Numbered from the stretch's first letter, positions 9,620 to 18,620 are shown. The stretch: DNA of 64,000 bases from Anaerolineaceae bacterium (GCA_002699585.1 PABP01000021.1:248001-312000); one strand, 5' to 3'. The notes: generated by a model not told the origin, from the sequence alone. Numbers and translations are program-made.

Positions 9620-11395
9620 GTGACGACAACCTTAATTGAAGAAGGCCCAATGGCAGCATATCGTGAGCGAGCGATCACGCTTGTCAATGATATTGCCACC
9701 GCCCTGGCTGATACGGGTGATGAGGCTGCACCGGATCGTAAGCGCCTGCGTGATGTCGCCCAGGACTTGACAGAGATGTTCTTTATGGTCGCTGTCATTG
9801 GCGAATTTAACGCGGGTAAATCCACGTTTGTTAATGCCATGCTGGGCGATAGGTTGCTGCCAACGGGCATCACGCCAACGACTGAATACATTGAACTGAT
9901 CCGTTATAACGAACAGCCTCAGCGCGTACCTGTTGTCCGCGAAGATGGCCTGCGCGAATGGGCACATCCCAACACCGGCGCGGAGGGTGTCGCGATTGTC
10001 GATACCCCCGGTACGGGGTCTGTTTTTGCCCGCCACGAAAAGATCGCCAAAGACTTCCTACATCGCAGCGATCTGGTCATTTTCGTAATTTCTGCGAAGC
10101 GAGCTTTTGCAGAAACAGAGCGTATGTATCTGGAACTGGCCAAGAATTACGGCAAAAAGATCATTCTGGTTGTTAATCAGGTTGACCTGCTCGAAGAAGA
10201 CCAGCGCCAGGAAGTCCGCCGCTTTATCGACAACCAGGTCAAGCAGACGCTCAATCTGGAACCCCTGATTTTTATGGTGTCGGCCAAAAATGCGCTAGAT
10301 GCCGCCGAATCGGAACTGGGTGGTAATGTCACGGATAGCGGTCTAGAGGCTGTCCGAGCGCATTTGCGGGGTGTTTATCATGAATCTTCGCCTGCACGTC
10401 AGAAATTGCTATCTCAGCTCGATACAGCCCTGCAACTCGTCAGGAAGTACAGCACCGAGTCCCAAGAGCGTACTGACCTTGTTAACCTGGATGTCATCAA
10501 GGTGCGCGATGTCGAACGCGAGTTACAGCAGCAGTCGCTGGGCCTGGAAACCCGTATGAAGGAAGCTGGCGAGAACATCCGTGATGTGCTTGAAGGCGTT
10601 CGTCAACGTGGTCTGACCTTTATAGACGCCAATCTGAATATTCGTCGGATTGGGCGCGGCATCAAACGCGAAGAATTACAGGCTGAGTTTGATGAAGCCG
10701 TTATTGGCCGCTCGCTTCAGGACATTAATGACAATGCCCGCGATTACGTCAATGCGGTTGTGGATCAGAGCCGACTGTATTGGCGCAGCGTGATTGATCG
10801 CCTTAACAAGCTCCAGGATTTGATGGATCAGGAAGTAGGGGGGCTGGATACAGCCATCTATGGCGAACAACGCGAGAGCTTGCAAAATGCCATCCGCATT
10901 GCTGAGGGAGAGTTAAAGTCCTATTCCAGTGGCCGCGTGGTCAATGATCTGGAGAGCGTTTTTACCAGCAATCTCAATGGCTTCCAGAATAGTGCCTTGT
11001 TCACGCTCGGCGGTGTCGTAACCATGATTGTGGCTGTGGCGACTCCGGGCGGCTTAGCGGCTTTCCCATTGGTGATGCCAGCCCTGGTAATCGGTGCCGC
11101 AGTAACGGCTGTCTTCAGTGTGCCGATGGTGCGCTACCTGCGTAAAGTTGTCCGCGATACCAAAGCGGCGTTCAATACTAAGGTCGATGGCCTCATCGAG
11201 AATTACGAGAAATCGCTTGATGAACTAACGGCAAAAGAGCGTATCCGCTTGAACCAATACGGCACCCAAATCCTCACACCGATTTTCAGCAGGCTTGATG
11301 TTTTGTCACGACGTTATGCGGAGCAAAAAACGACGTTCACGGAGTTTGAAGAGCAGATCAAAGCCCTTAAAGCCGACATCACCTCCGATGCTTAA
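9620..11395 (+). CDS. Bacterial dynamin-like GTPase, second of a tandem pair
   Basis: A 591-residue dynamin-like protein: P-loop GEFNAGKS (61-68), switch motif P-T-G-I-T-P-T-T-E (81-89), G3 DTPG (128-131), G4 NQVD (186-189), a helical stalk with long charged helices, a hydrophobic paddle or double membrane helix near residues 455-505, and a final coiled coil. It differs clearly from its upstream neighbour in sequence but keeps the same domain order, so the pair is an old duplication. Bacterial dynamin pairs are thought to co-assemble on membranes. Starts with GTG at 9620 behind G-A-G-G-A-A-G-G. The target membrane process is not shown by the context. Confidence 0.85.
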   Translation: MTTTLIEEGPMAAYRERAITLVNDIATALADTGDEAAPDRKRLRDVAQDLTEMFFMVAVIGEFNAGKSTFVNAMLGDRLLPTGITPTTEYIELIRYNEQPQRVPVVREDGLREWAHPNTGAEGVAIVDTPGTGSVFARHEKIAKDFLHRSDLVIFVISAKRAFAETERMYLELAKNYGKKIILVVNQVDLLEEDQRQEVRRFIDNQVKQTLNLEPLIFMVSAKNALDAAESELGGNVTDSGLEAVRAHLRGVYHESSPARQKLLSQLDTALQLVRKYSTESQERTDLVNLDVIKVRDVERELQQQSLGLETRMKEAGENIRDVLEGVRQRGLTFIDANLNIRRIGRGIKREELQAEFDEAVIGRSLQDINDNARDYVNAVVDQSRLYWRSVIDRLNKLQDLMDQEVGGLDTAIYGEQRESLQNAIRIAEGELKSYSSGRVVNDLESVFTSNLNGFQNSALFTLGGVVTMIVAVATPGGLAAFPLVMPALVIGAAVTAVFSVPMVRYLRKVVRDTKAAFNTKVDGLIENYEKSLDELTAKERIRLNQYGTQILTPIFSRLDVLSRRYAEQKTTFTEFEEQIKALKADITSDA

Positions 11396-11486
11396 CATTC
11401 TCTTAAACTTCTGCTATAATTAATGCTGGCGGGGGCGTACACTTAGTATGTCCCTTTTAGCATGTTACGGCAAACGGAGTGTTCTC

Positions 11487-11933
11487 GTGACGCTTTATCT
11501 AGAAGCTGTAGCCCTCGTACAATTGGCCTTGGCCGCGTTATTCAGCATGCTTATCGGTCTAAATCGTGAGCGGATGGGCAAAAGAGCGGGTGTCCGTACC
11601 CATATGTTGGCTGGGATGGGTGCATGTTTGTTCACCTCACTTTCATTGCATGGCTTCCTGGATGCAGATCCGTCGCGTGTGGCTAGTGCGGTCGTAACAG
11701 GCATTGGCTTCTTGGGCGCTGGGGTGATCGTCAAGCGGCATGGTGATATTCATGATTTGACGACGGCGGCCAGCATTTGGATGGCAGCCGCCATCGGGAT
11801 GGCTGTCGGTGTTGGCTCGATCTTGCTCGCGTCAGGTGCGACTGTTCTGGCATGGATCACTTTGGAAGTGCTTCGGCGTGTTACCAAGGATAATGATGGT
11901 GAGTCGATTCTGGCCGATGATGAATCAGGCTAG
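11487..11933 (+). CDS. MgtC/SapB family membrane protein
   Basis: A 148-residue protein with four predicted membrane helices and the MgtC signatures G-L-N-R-E-R near the N-terminus, R-T-H-M-L-A-G-M-G-A, and the G-I-G-F-L-G-A-G-V-I-V-K segment followed by L-T-T-A-A-S-I-W. MgtC-type proteins are linked to magnesium limitation and control of membrane ATPase activity; the short form without the C-terminal ACT-like domain is often called SapB. GTG 11487 is chosen over an upstream in-frame ATG (11448) because CGGAG lies seven bases before it and the protein then starts at the first helix. Its last 9 bases overlap the convergent hydrolase gene. A TATAAT at about 11418 may be its own promoter. Confidence 0.8.
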   Translation: MTLYLEAVALVQLALAALFSMLIGLNRERMGKRAGVRTHMLAGMGACLFTSLSLHGFLDADPSRVASAVVTGIGFLGAGVIVKRHGDIHDLTTAASIWMAAAIGMAVGVGSILLASGATVLAWITLEVLRRVTKDNDGESILADDESG

Positions 11934-12962
11934 ATTGTGTATTTGCCTGATTTGTTCAATCAAAGGGCTGATGTCGGGTTCAGACCCTTTCGCTGGCCCA
12001 TAAGGATCACTCACAGTATCTCGTCCCAGTAAGGCATAACCAATATTCGTGATGCCATGCGCCAGAGCTTGTAAATCATAGCCACCCTCCATGACAAACA
12101 CGATTTTTCCCTCGCAAAGCTTCTCAGCCATCTGGATGAGTTTTTGGGTTAGCTGCGCATAGCCTGTCAACGACAGCTTCATATTAGCCAATGGATCGAC
12201 CCAATGGGCATCAAACCCGGCTGACACTAGAATAAGCTGCGGTTGGTAGCGCTCCGCAGCAGGATAGATGATCTCATCGAATACCTGCAAGTAGTTTTGA
12301 TCACCCTGGCCACCGGGCATCGGAATGTTGAGCGTGTAGCCTTCGCCACTGCTGCTTCCAGTCTGGTTGATGTGCCCCGTACCCGGATAAAAAGGCGATT
12401 GATGCGTCGAAATGAAGGTAACGCCAGGGTCATCATAGAAAATATCCTGTGTGCCGTTCCCATGATGGACATCGTAATCCACGATCAGGATGCGCTCAAC
12501 TTGGTGAAGGCGTTGGGCGGCTCGTGCAGCAATGGCAATGTTATTCAATAAACAGAAGCCCATCGCCCGGTCACTGGTTGCATGATGTCCAGGCGGACGC
12601 ACCACAACAAGGCCATTATCAGCCTGATTGTTCAGCACAGCCTCTGTAACCTGTACAGCCGCCCCTGCGGCACGCCGCGCGATGTCATATGACTGGGGCA
12701 GGGCATACGTATCATGATCGATCAAAACCAGGCGGTCTTGTCCTGCGATCCACGCCAGTTGGTCAATATGGGCTTCTGAATGGGCCAGTTGGAGTACCTC
12801 ACGTTTGGCAGGTACCGGCTGAATGTGCTGAAATTCGCCAAGCAGTTCGCTGGCTTGCAGCGTATCCCATACAGCCCGAATGCGACCTGGGTGCTCTGGA
12901 TGCGAGTATCCCCGATATTCATGTTCTGCAAATGTTTGATCTGTAGAATAGGCGATCGCCAT
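11925..12962 (-). CDS. Histone deacetylase family hydrolase (class II-like, acetoin-utilization type)
   Basis: A 345-residue arginase/deacetylase-fold enzyme. Catalytic and zinc residues are present: the His pair in R-P-P-G-H-H-A, the D-x-H zinc motif in D-Y-D-V-H-H-G-N-G-T, and the later zinc Asp in S-A-G-F-D-A-H. Bacterial members deacetylate acetyl-lysine on proteins such as acetyl-CoA synthetase, or acetylpolyamines. N-terminal H-P-E-H-P-G-R-I is the usual opening of the family. Transcribed alone to the left from an AT-rich intergenic region and converging on the MgtC-type gene with a 9-base overlap. Substrate unknown. Confidence 0.9.
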   Translation of the reverse strand: MAIAYSTDQTFAEHEYRGYSHPEHPGRIRAVWDTLQASELLGEFQHIQPVPAKREVLQLAHSEAHIDQLAWIAGQDRLVLIDHDTYALPQSYDIARRAAGAAVQVTEAVLNNQADNGLVVVRPPGHHATSDRAMGFCLLNNIAIAARAAQRLHQVERILIVDYDVHHGNGTQDIFYDDPGVTFISTHQSPFYPGTGHINQTGSSSGEGYTLNIPMPGGQGDQNYLQVFDEIIYPAAERYQPQLILVSAGFDAHWVDPLANMKLSLTGYAQLTQKLIQMAEKLCEGKIVFVMEGGYDLQALAHGITNIGYALLGRDTVSDPYGPAKGSEPDISPLIEQIRQIHNLA

Positions 12963-13296
12963 GTGTCATCTTTCTTGAATATACATGTCGTTTATAAACG
13001 TAGGTGATACAAAGTGCGAATTTACGAATAATATGATAGGTATAGTACTCAATTATTCTCAACGGGAGTTTAATCCGTCCTTTACGCAATTCTGATGTGA
13101 TTTGTGGCAATGTATGGTTAATTTAGAGCAAAATTTTATTTAAAAGACGCTTAACTAACGATTTGTAACAAGTTTTAGGCGTTTGTAAGGTCACCTTTCG
13201 TAATCTGGCAGCACATTGTTAAAGCAGTAGTTGTAAGAAAATCACAATCCATAATTTTGCCAGAGCACGAGGGTTTTTTGAATGAGGAGGATTGCT
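12963..13296. other. AT-rich intergenic region between divergent genes
   Basis: About 330 bases clearly richer in A and T than the surroundings, between the deacetylase (minus) and the small gene at 13297 (plus). It must hold both promoters, but no pair of consensus boxes stands out. GACGCTTAAC near 13146 and GTTTTAGGCGT near 13170 look like loosely inverted copies. No coding signal. Confidence 0.5.
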
Positions 13297-13509
13297 GTGC
13301 AACCTTTACAAAAACACATGACAGAAAAGTGGCCCAATTTCGCATCCATGACCGATCACGAATTTGTGAGCTGGGTATCTTCGCTGACGACTGAGTTCGT
13401 CTATGCGAATCTGTCTTACTTGACGCGCCTTGTCACCGAGCGGTTTGGCGGCAACGCGCTGATTTCCACAGCTACCTACGAGTCCCCCAAGATAATCTTC
13501 GTGCAGTAG
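13297..13509 (+). CDS. Small hypothetical protein, 70 residues
   Basis: A short gene supported by translation signals rather than homology: a perfect AGGAGG (13285-13290) six bases before GTG 13297, in an otherwise non-coding region. The product is soluble, with an aromatic-rich middle (S-W-V-S-S-L-T-T-E-F-V-Y-A-N-L) and a C-terminus ending in I-I-F-V-Q. I do not recognise a family. A strong intrinsic terminator lies about 95 bases after the stop, so it appears to be a monocistronic unit. Confidence 0.6.
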   Translation: MQPLQKHMTEKWPNFASMTDHEFVSWVSSLTTEFVYANLSYLTRLVTERFGGNALISTATYESPKIIFVQ

Positions 13510-13604
13510 CTTGGAAGTCTCTGAAGATCTTCACGGGTCTTTCAAGCTAAACAGCGCACATCCATAAGCGCTCACAATTGAACACTGTTGACAAGTAGCT
13601 CACC

Positions 13605-13629
13605 AAAAAGGCAGATTTCCTGCCTTTTT
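13605..13629 (+). terminator. Intrinsic terminator after the small gene
   Basis: AAAAAGGCAG and CTGCCTTTTT form a perfect 10-bp stem with loop ATTTC. The A-rich and T-rich flanks allow function on both strands. Confidence 0.85.
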
Positions 13630-13724
13630 GTGTTTTTACGAACGACTGCAACTTTTTGACCAACCAGCCCGTATATTCATTTGAATCGTGCTCTCGCATC
13701 GCGGCTATTTGACAGGCTTGCCAT

Positions 13725-13753
13725 TTGACGATCTCGCGAGAGTCGTGTATTAT
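13725..13753 (+). promoter_or_regulatory. Strong sigma-70-type promoter of a candidate small RNA
   Basis: TTGACG (13725-13730), a 17-base spacer and TATTAT (13748-13753). No gene on the plus strand starts downstream within reach before the terminator at 13850, which suggests a non-coding transcript. Confidence 0.55.
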
Positions 13754-13759
13754 TTAATT

Positions 13760-13880
13760 ACCCAACTAAACGGGTAGTATAAATTTGCTATCTTCTCCCA
13801 AGTGGGAATGTGGATGACGACACCACCCCTGCTTGCGAACAACATGCACGAGGACACAGACATGTGTCCTCATTTGTTTT
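13760..13880 (+). ncRNA. Candidate small RNA of about 120 nt
   Basis: Bounded by the promoter at 13725 and a perfect hairpin plus T-rich tail at 13850-13880. Inside are short inverted segments (C-C-C-A-A-C/G-G-G-T near 13765; C-C-C-A-A-G-T-G-G-G near 13798). An ATG at 13813 opens an ORF, but it runs through the terminator and antisense to the next gene, with no ribosome site. I do not recognise an RNA family. It lies tail-to-tail with the membrane gene ending at 13891. Confidence 0.4.
13850..13880 (+). terminator. Intrinsic terminator of the candidate small RNA
   Basis: GAGGACACA-GACA-TGTGTCCTC is a perfect 9-bp stem with a 4-base loop, followed by ATTTGTTTT. Only the plus strand has the T-rich tail, so it does not terminate the minus-strand gene ending at 13891. 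Confidence 0.65.
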
Positions 13881-13890
13881 CCAAAAGAGG

Positions 13891-15501
13891 CTAATCAGGA
13901 ATAGGCCGCCAGAACTGATAAGTAAAGCCATTCATGACGATGGCTTCCTGGGGTTTGTAGCGCTCAAGCACTGCTTCCAAAAACGGCGTTGGGAAGAAGC
14001 TTGCACGCAAGATGATGAGTGCGACTTCCTGGCTTTCAACCATATCGACCAGCGCCGTGCCATCCCAAATAGGGCGGTCATCGCTATTGTTGAGCGATAG
14101 GTTGCGCAGTTGAGTCGGGTTCGTGATGACAGGGCGACCTGCTGCCAGGACAAAACCAGCATCTTCGCTGATAACTAGCCCATCCGCTGCTTCAATCAAT
14201 GCGACGATTTGCTGCCCAGTAGTGATGTCTTCCTGTGTCGTAAAATGGCCAATATTAGCGTAACCAACCACATCATAGGTGGCACTGTCAAAATGCCGTC
14301 CGCGCACATTGGGTTCGATGTTCAATGCTGAAGCTATCGTTTCAAAACCAGGGCCGATTGTTGGCATCTTCAATGTACTGATGCCGTAAATGACAAAAAT
14401 GACTGGCACAACGACGATGGCGCTGCCTTGTGCGGCTTTCCATAGAGGTCGGATAACGCCGCCGAACTGCCGCGCATAAAAGCTTTGGGGTAGCACAGCT
14501 GTAGAGTTAAAAAGTGCACTCATGCCGATGCCTGCTGTGATGCACATGGCCACGATGCTGGTCGCGTAGTAGCTGTCACCTGCTCCCCAAGTTCCTGCGC
14601 CCAAAGCGCCCAATACTGTCGCGCCAACCAACCACACGCTGTATAACGACAATCGCCCGACAAACAGCTCGTATACGGCGAATAGCATCGCAGGCACAAT
14701 CAGCGCAAAATGTAGCCTTAGCCACAGTTTGACCAGGCCAAATGCTTGCAGCGGATCAAACTGATTGATATTGGCCAGGATGGCTTGTCGCCACCACTCA
14801 CCATTCGTGGCAATATTCAGCCCGACGAAAATTGACGCGCCAGCCGTTGCAAAGGCAAGCCCCCATAGGATGGCACGTATCGGATTCCTCAGGAATAGCC
14901 ATGCCAGTACTGCCAGTGCCGTGACTGCAGCGAGTTGCTTGGTATAGCCTGCGAGAATCAGCAGGAAGAATCCCAAAGCAATCTGGCCTATTTGTCGTCG
15001 TGGAACGGCTCGTACCAGGATGAGCACGGCAGCCGTTTCAAACAAGACCATCGTCAGGTGCTGCCGGAACAGTGGCCCATTGTGGTAAATCATATTCGAG
15101 GCCAAATAGGCTAGTCCGCTTAATAGTGCGATCCAGGGCCGTTTGCCATCACGATACACAGCATAAGCAATCAGCACGGCCGTAACAATCGTGCTGATGA
15201 AACTCAGCAATCGGCCTGTCCAGTATTGGGGCCCAAAGATAGCTACTAGCGGGGCAGGTAAAATATGAAACAGGGGCGGATAGTTGCTACTATAAAACGG
15301 ATAGACATCCGTGTTCTGGTACGGCCATTTAAGCTGGCTGAACAGAATCGTATCGACCAGTTCGAAGCCCTCGCCCTGGTCATAGTCAAATGGGAATTGG
15401 AACAGATTGAGCGCATAGGCAATATAAACGACCAGCGCGAAAAGCAGTATGACCGTTGCAACGCCCATCAATGCGGTATAGATCGTGCGTTTCGCTACCA
15501 T
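13891..15501 (-). CDS. Polytopic membrane protein, GT39/ArnT-like glycosyltransferase candidate
   Basis: A 536-residue protein with about eleven membrane helices in its first 390 residues and a soluble C-terminal part of about 145 residues. The first extracytoplasmic loop holds D-Y-D-Q-G-E-G-F-E, the acidic motif where GT-C enzymes of the PMT/ArnT type keep their catalytic Asp or Glu, followed by Y-P-F-Y-S-S-N-Y-P-P. This suggests transfer of a sugar from a polyprenyl-phosphate donor outside the membrane; the substrate is unknown. Its ATG shares one base with the stop codon of the small membrane gene before it (TGATG), so the two are translationally coupled. It differs in sequence from the GT87-like protein at 2587. 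Confidence 0.6.
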   Translation of the reverse strand: MVAKRTIYTALMGVATVILLFALVVYIAYALNLFQFPFDYDQGEGFELVDTILFSQLKWPYQNTDVYPFYSSNYPPLFHILPAPLVAIFGPQYWTGRLLSFISTIVTAVLIAYAVYRDGKRPWIALLSGLAYLASNMIYHNGPLFRQHLTMVLFETAAVLILVRAVPRRQIGQIALGFFLLILAGYTKQLAAVTALAVLAWLFLRNPIRAILWGLAFATAGASIFVGLNIATNGEWWRQAILANINQFDPLQAFGLVKLWLRLHFALIVPAMLFAVYELFVGRLSLYSVWLVGATVLGALGAGTWGAGDSYYATSIVAMCITAGIGMSALFNSTAVLPQSFYARQFGGVIRPLWKAAQGSAIVVVPVIFVIYGISTLKMPTIGPGFETIASALNIEPNVRGRHFDSATYDVVGYANIGHFTTQEDITTGQQIVALIEAADGLVISEDAGFVLAAGRPVITNPTQLRNLSLNNSDDRPIWDGTALVDMVESQEVALIILRASFFPTPFLEAVLERYKPQEAIVMNGFTYQFWRPIPD

Positions 15502-15764
15502 CAGGCAGGCTTATCTCCCAGCGGAATGAGTAAAGCTCCGACAACAGCGACCATCGCTAGAATACCCAGGGCGGCTTGTTGGGCAGGGCCAATGCCGCCT
15601 TCACGGCCAAAATCAACCAGATCAATGGCCAGGATGCCGACAAACCCCACCACGCCGATGAGCAACAGGACGATGCCCAATTGTCGCTTGCTGACCGTAA
15701 AATTCCCACTGAAGAATTGGCTGATGTCCGTTGTTTCTTGTGGATCGCGTTCTTCTGACATGGC
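15501..15764 (-). CDS. Small two-helix membrane protein, unknown function
   Basis: An 87-residue protein: about 35 polar residues (MSEERDPQETT...), then two membrane helices separated by a short loop (D-F-G-R-E-G-G-I-G-P). The start at 15764 is preferred over an upstream in-frame ATG at 15854 because GATGGGG precedes it and the extra N-terminal residues look non-coding. It is coupled to the following glycosyltransferase-like gene by a TGATG overlap, so a role as its membrane partner is plausible but not shown. No family recognised. Confidence 0.6.
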   Translation of the reverse strand, partial: AMSEERDPQETTDISQFFSGNFTVSKRQLGIVLLLIGVVGFVGILAIDLVDFGREGGIGPAQQAALGILAMVAVVGALLIPLGDKPA

Positions 15765-15936
15765 CCCATCTTTCCTTATCTGGTCTACTGTCGATTCTAC
15801 CTGTAGTTGGTCCTGCTTTTGAATGTCGAAATTGGGCCATATACATTTGTGCATGTCGCAAGTGTATCTCTTGGCATAATTACCATTTATGATACCGTTC
15901 GCCCATGTTATGCTTGCACGATGATTTCCAAGTATC

Positions 15937-15964
15937 TTGACATTTTCTCATTCAATGTTATATA
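15937..15964 (+). promoter_or_regulatory. Promoter of aspS
   Basis: TTGACA (15937-15942), 16-base spacer, TATATA (15959-15964), about 50 bases before the aspS ATG. Confidence 0.55.
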
Positions 15965-16016
15965 CCTCTTTGGATTCTTCTGAACCATTGATGCCTCTCA
16001 GGAGTAATAGAGCCTC

Positions 16017-17834
16017 ATGCTAAAAACTCATACCTGCGGCGAATTGCGCCCAGAACAAGCTGGTCAAGAAGTTGTACTCGCGGGCTGGGTCAACCGGCGG
16101 CGCGATCAAGGTGGCCTGATATTCATAGATTTACGAGATCGCTGGGGCGTGACGCAGGTGGTTGTGGATCGAGACAGTGCGCCAGAAGCGCATAGTGTTG
16201 CCGATCAAGCGCGTGGTGAGTTCGTCTTGCAAGTCAAGGGTATCGTCAGGATCCGACCTGAAGGTTCAGCGAATCCTGATTTACCAACGGGGGCCATTGA
16301 TGTCTCCGCTAGCGAAATCAAGATATTGAACAACGCCAAGACGCCGCCATTCTATATCAATGATGACGAACGGCTCGAACGCGAAGGCCTCGACGAATCT
16401 ATTCGTATGAAGCATCGCTACCTCGACCTGCGCCGTCAGAAGATGCAGAAGAATATCGTGCTGCGCCATAAGACCATTAAGTTCATCCGTGACTATCTGG
16501 ATCAACAAAATTTCGTCGAAGTCGAGACGCCCATATTATTCAAGACCACCCCAGAAGGTGCGCGCGATTTCCTGGTGCCCAGCCGTTTGCAGCCCGGTAA
16601 ATTCTACGCCTTGCCACAGTCACCACAGCAGCTAAAGCAAATGCTGATGGTCGCTGGCTTCGAAAAATATTTCCAGGTGGCGCGCTGCTTCCGCGATGAA
16701 GACCTGCGCGGCCAGCGCCAGCCGGAGTTTACACAGCTCGATATGGAAATCAGCTTTGTTGAGCGTGAAGACGTCATGGAACTCAATGAAAAGCTGATGA
16801 CGCAACTGGTCGAGACAGTTGCCCCTGAAAAAACCATCATGCACAAGCCGTTCCCGCGCATTTTGTATAAGGACGCGATGGAGCAGTACGGCACCGATCG
16901 CCCGGACATCCGCTATGATCTGCGCGCTATTGACGTCAGTGAAATTGCAGGAGAGAGCGGTTTCAGCGTGTTCGTCAAAAATGTACAGGCTGGCCAACCC
17001 GTCAAGTGTATCCGTGCGCCAAAAATGGCAGGGGAACTCAGCGGGACGCAGCTTCGTAAAGTTGCCTCAGAACTCGAAGATATTGCCAAAAAAGCGGGGG
17101 CCAAGGGGCTCGCCTATATGGCGCTGCCGCTTGAAGAAGATGCCGAGGTCAAAGGCCCGATTGGTAAATTCTTCACAGTCGATCAAAAGCTGGCCCTGTT
17201 TGAAGCAGTCGGCGCGGAACCCGGTGACTTACTGCTGTTCATGTCTGACAAGCGCGAAGTTGTTTATAGCGTCACAGAGGCGCTGCGCCCGATGCTGGCC
17301 AGTCAGCTCGGTCTACTTGACCCCAACACACTTGGTTTCTGCTGGGTGATTGATTTCCCCGAGTTCATGTGGAACGAAGACGAAAAGCGCTGGGATCCCT
17401 CGCAGCATATGTTTACGATGCCCATTGAGGAAGATCTGCATCTGCTGGATACAGATCCTGGTGCGGCGCGTGGTTCGCAATACGATATGGTTTGTAATGG
17501 TCACGAAGTTGCCGGTGGTAGCATCCGTATCCACGACCGTGAAATCCAGAAGAAAATATTCCCGCTCATTGGCCTAGAAATGGACCACGCGATGGAACAA
17601 TTCGGTCATATTCTAGAAGCATTTGAATATGGCGTGCCGCCGCATGGGGGCATCGCATGGGGGCTGGATCGCGTAGTGGCCTTGCTGGCCGCGGAACCCA
17701 ACATTCGTGAAGTGATTGCCTTCCCAAAAACACAGACTGGTGCCGATGCGATGGCCGGTGCGCCCTCACCAGCGGAACCAGGCCAATTGGCTGAACTTGG
17801 CATCAAGCTGGATTTGCCGGAAGACGACGAGTAA
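16017..17834 (+). CDS. aspS: Aspartyl-tRNA synthetase
   Basis: A 605-residue class II synthetase of the bacterial type that charges tRNA-Asp with aspartate. The N-terminal OB-fold anticodon domain (residues 1-105, H-T-C-G-E-L ... G-W-V-N-R-R-R-D) is followed by the catalytic core with motif 2 (F-R-D-E-D-L-R-G-Q-R-Q-P-E-F), the bacteria-specific GAD insertion at about 290-420, and motif 3 (G-L-D-R-V-V-A-L). Whether it also charges tRNA-Asn cannot be read here. It is a single-gene unit with its own promoter and a strong terminator shared with the convergent aquaporin gene. Confidence 0.97.
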   Translation: MLKTHTCGELRPEQAGQEVVLAGWVNRRRDQGGLIFIDLRDRWGVTQVVVDRDSAPEAHSVADQARGEFVLQVKGIVRIRPEGSANPDLPTGAIDVSASEIKILNNAKTPPFYINDDERLEREGLDESIRMKHRYLDLRRQKMQKNIVLRHKTIKFIRDYLDQQNFVEVETPILFKTTPEGARDFLVPSRLQPGKFYALPQSPQQLKQMLMVAGFEKYFQVARCFRDEDLRGQRQPEFTQLDMEISFVEREDVMELNEKLMTQLVETVAPEKTIMHKPFPRILYKDAMEQYGTDRPDIRYDLRAIDVSEIAGESGFSVFVKNVQAGQPVKCIRAPKMAGELSGTQLRKVASELEDIAKKAGAKGLAYMALPLEEDAEVKGPIGKFFTVDQKLALFEAVGAEPGDLLLFMSDKREVVYSVTEALRPMLASQLGLLDPNTLGFCWVIDFPEFMWNEDEKRWDPSQHMFTMPIEEDLHLLDTDPGAARGSQYDMVCNGHEVAGGSIRIHDREIQKKIFPLIGLEMDHAMEQFGHILEAFEYGVPPHGGIAWGLDRVVALLAAEPNIREVIAFPKTQTGADAMAGAPSPAEPGQLAELGIKLDLPEDDE

Positions 17835-17860
17835 TAGCTTTCTGACATCGCTCATTACAT

Positions 17861-17896
17861 AAAGAGGGGACTGCCAAACATGGTGTCCCCTCTTTT
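17861..17896. terminator. Bidirectional terminator between aspS and the aquaporin gene
   Basis: AAAGAGGGGAC and GTCCCCTCTTT pair perfectly over 11 bp with a 13-base loop. The symmetric A and T ends serve both convergent genes. Confidence 0.8.
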
Positions 17897-17918
17897 GAAT
17901 TTAGTAAAGCGGTTTTGG

Positions 17919-18620
17919 TCAGGATGCATCCTCAGGCACAAGAACATACCCATGCAGCAGGCCAGCAAGGGCACCACCTGCGAACAATCCAACAAAATAA
18001 GGCACGACATAGCTCAGATTCCCTGCCGCTAGCGCAGGTCCAAACGTACGAGCTGGATTGATGGAAGCGCCTGTCAGCGGTCCAGCAGCGAAGATCAAGG
18101 CGGCCAGCGTAAGGCCAATAGCGACACCTGCAAAGTTCCCGGCTTTTCCATAGACTGCAGCCTGGAAAATAGTGCTTACAAGCAAGAATGCCAATATGGC
18201 TTCAATAGTGGCGGCCTGCCAGATAGCATCAGCCGTCAAGTAGCCTGTTGTCTGGCCGAAGTTAAAACCAACCCCAGCAATGGCTTCCGGCAGATACATG
18301 CTTTCTCCACCACCGATTAGCACCATGAGGGCAAATGTCGCCACAACGCCACCGACTAACTGAGCCACCATATACACTAGCGACGTTAGGATGGTTTGTT
18401 TGCCGCCAACCAGTAGACCACACGTCACAGCCGGGTTAAACTGCGCCCCGGAAAAATGACCATAGGTATAGATAAGCCCGGTTACGATCAGACCGTGTGC
18501 AAAGGCCGGCGCGGCAAGGCCAAATATCGGTGCAATGATGACAGAAGCAGCGCCAATGAATACCAGCGTGAAAGTTCCCAGGAATTCGGCAAGCGTCCCT
18601 CTGATGAGCGTGATGTCCAC
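17919..18620 (-). CDS. Aquaporin (MIP family channel)
   Basis: A 233-residue membrane channel with six helices and both NPA boxes: F-N-P-A-V at residues 61-65 and I-N-P-A-R-T-F-G-P-A near 187-196. The second box continues R-T rather than R-D, which is typical of water channels and not of glycerol facilitators. A His or Tyr rich filter cannot be judged without alignment. It would pass water, perhaps small neutral solutes, across the cytoplasmic membrane. Monocistronic. Confidence 0.9.
   Translation of the reverse strand: MDITLIRGTLAEFLGTFTLVFIGAASVIIAPIFGLAAPAFAHGLIVTGLIYTYGHFSGAQFNPAVTCGLLVGGKQTILTSLVYMVAQLVGGVVATFALMVLIGGGESMYLPEAIAGVGFNFGQTTGYLTADAIWQAATIEAILAFLLVSTIFQAAVYGKAGNFAGVAIGLTLAALIFAAGPLTGASINPARTFGPALAAGNLSYVVPYFVGLFAGGALAGLLHGYVLVPEDAS

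Noticed and set aside
13810-14100. 96-codon plus-strand frame
   Set aside because: Runs through a strong terminator and then antisense to the membrane gene at 13891; no ribosome site.
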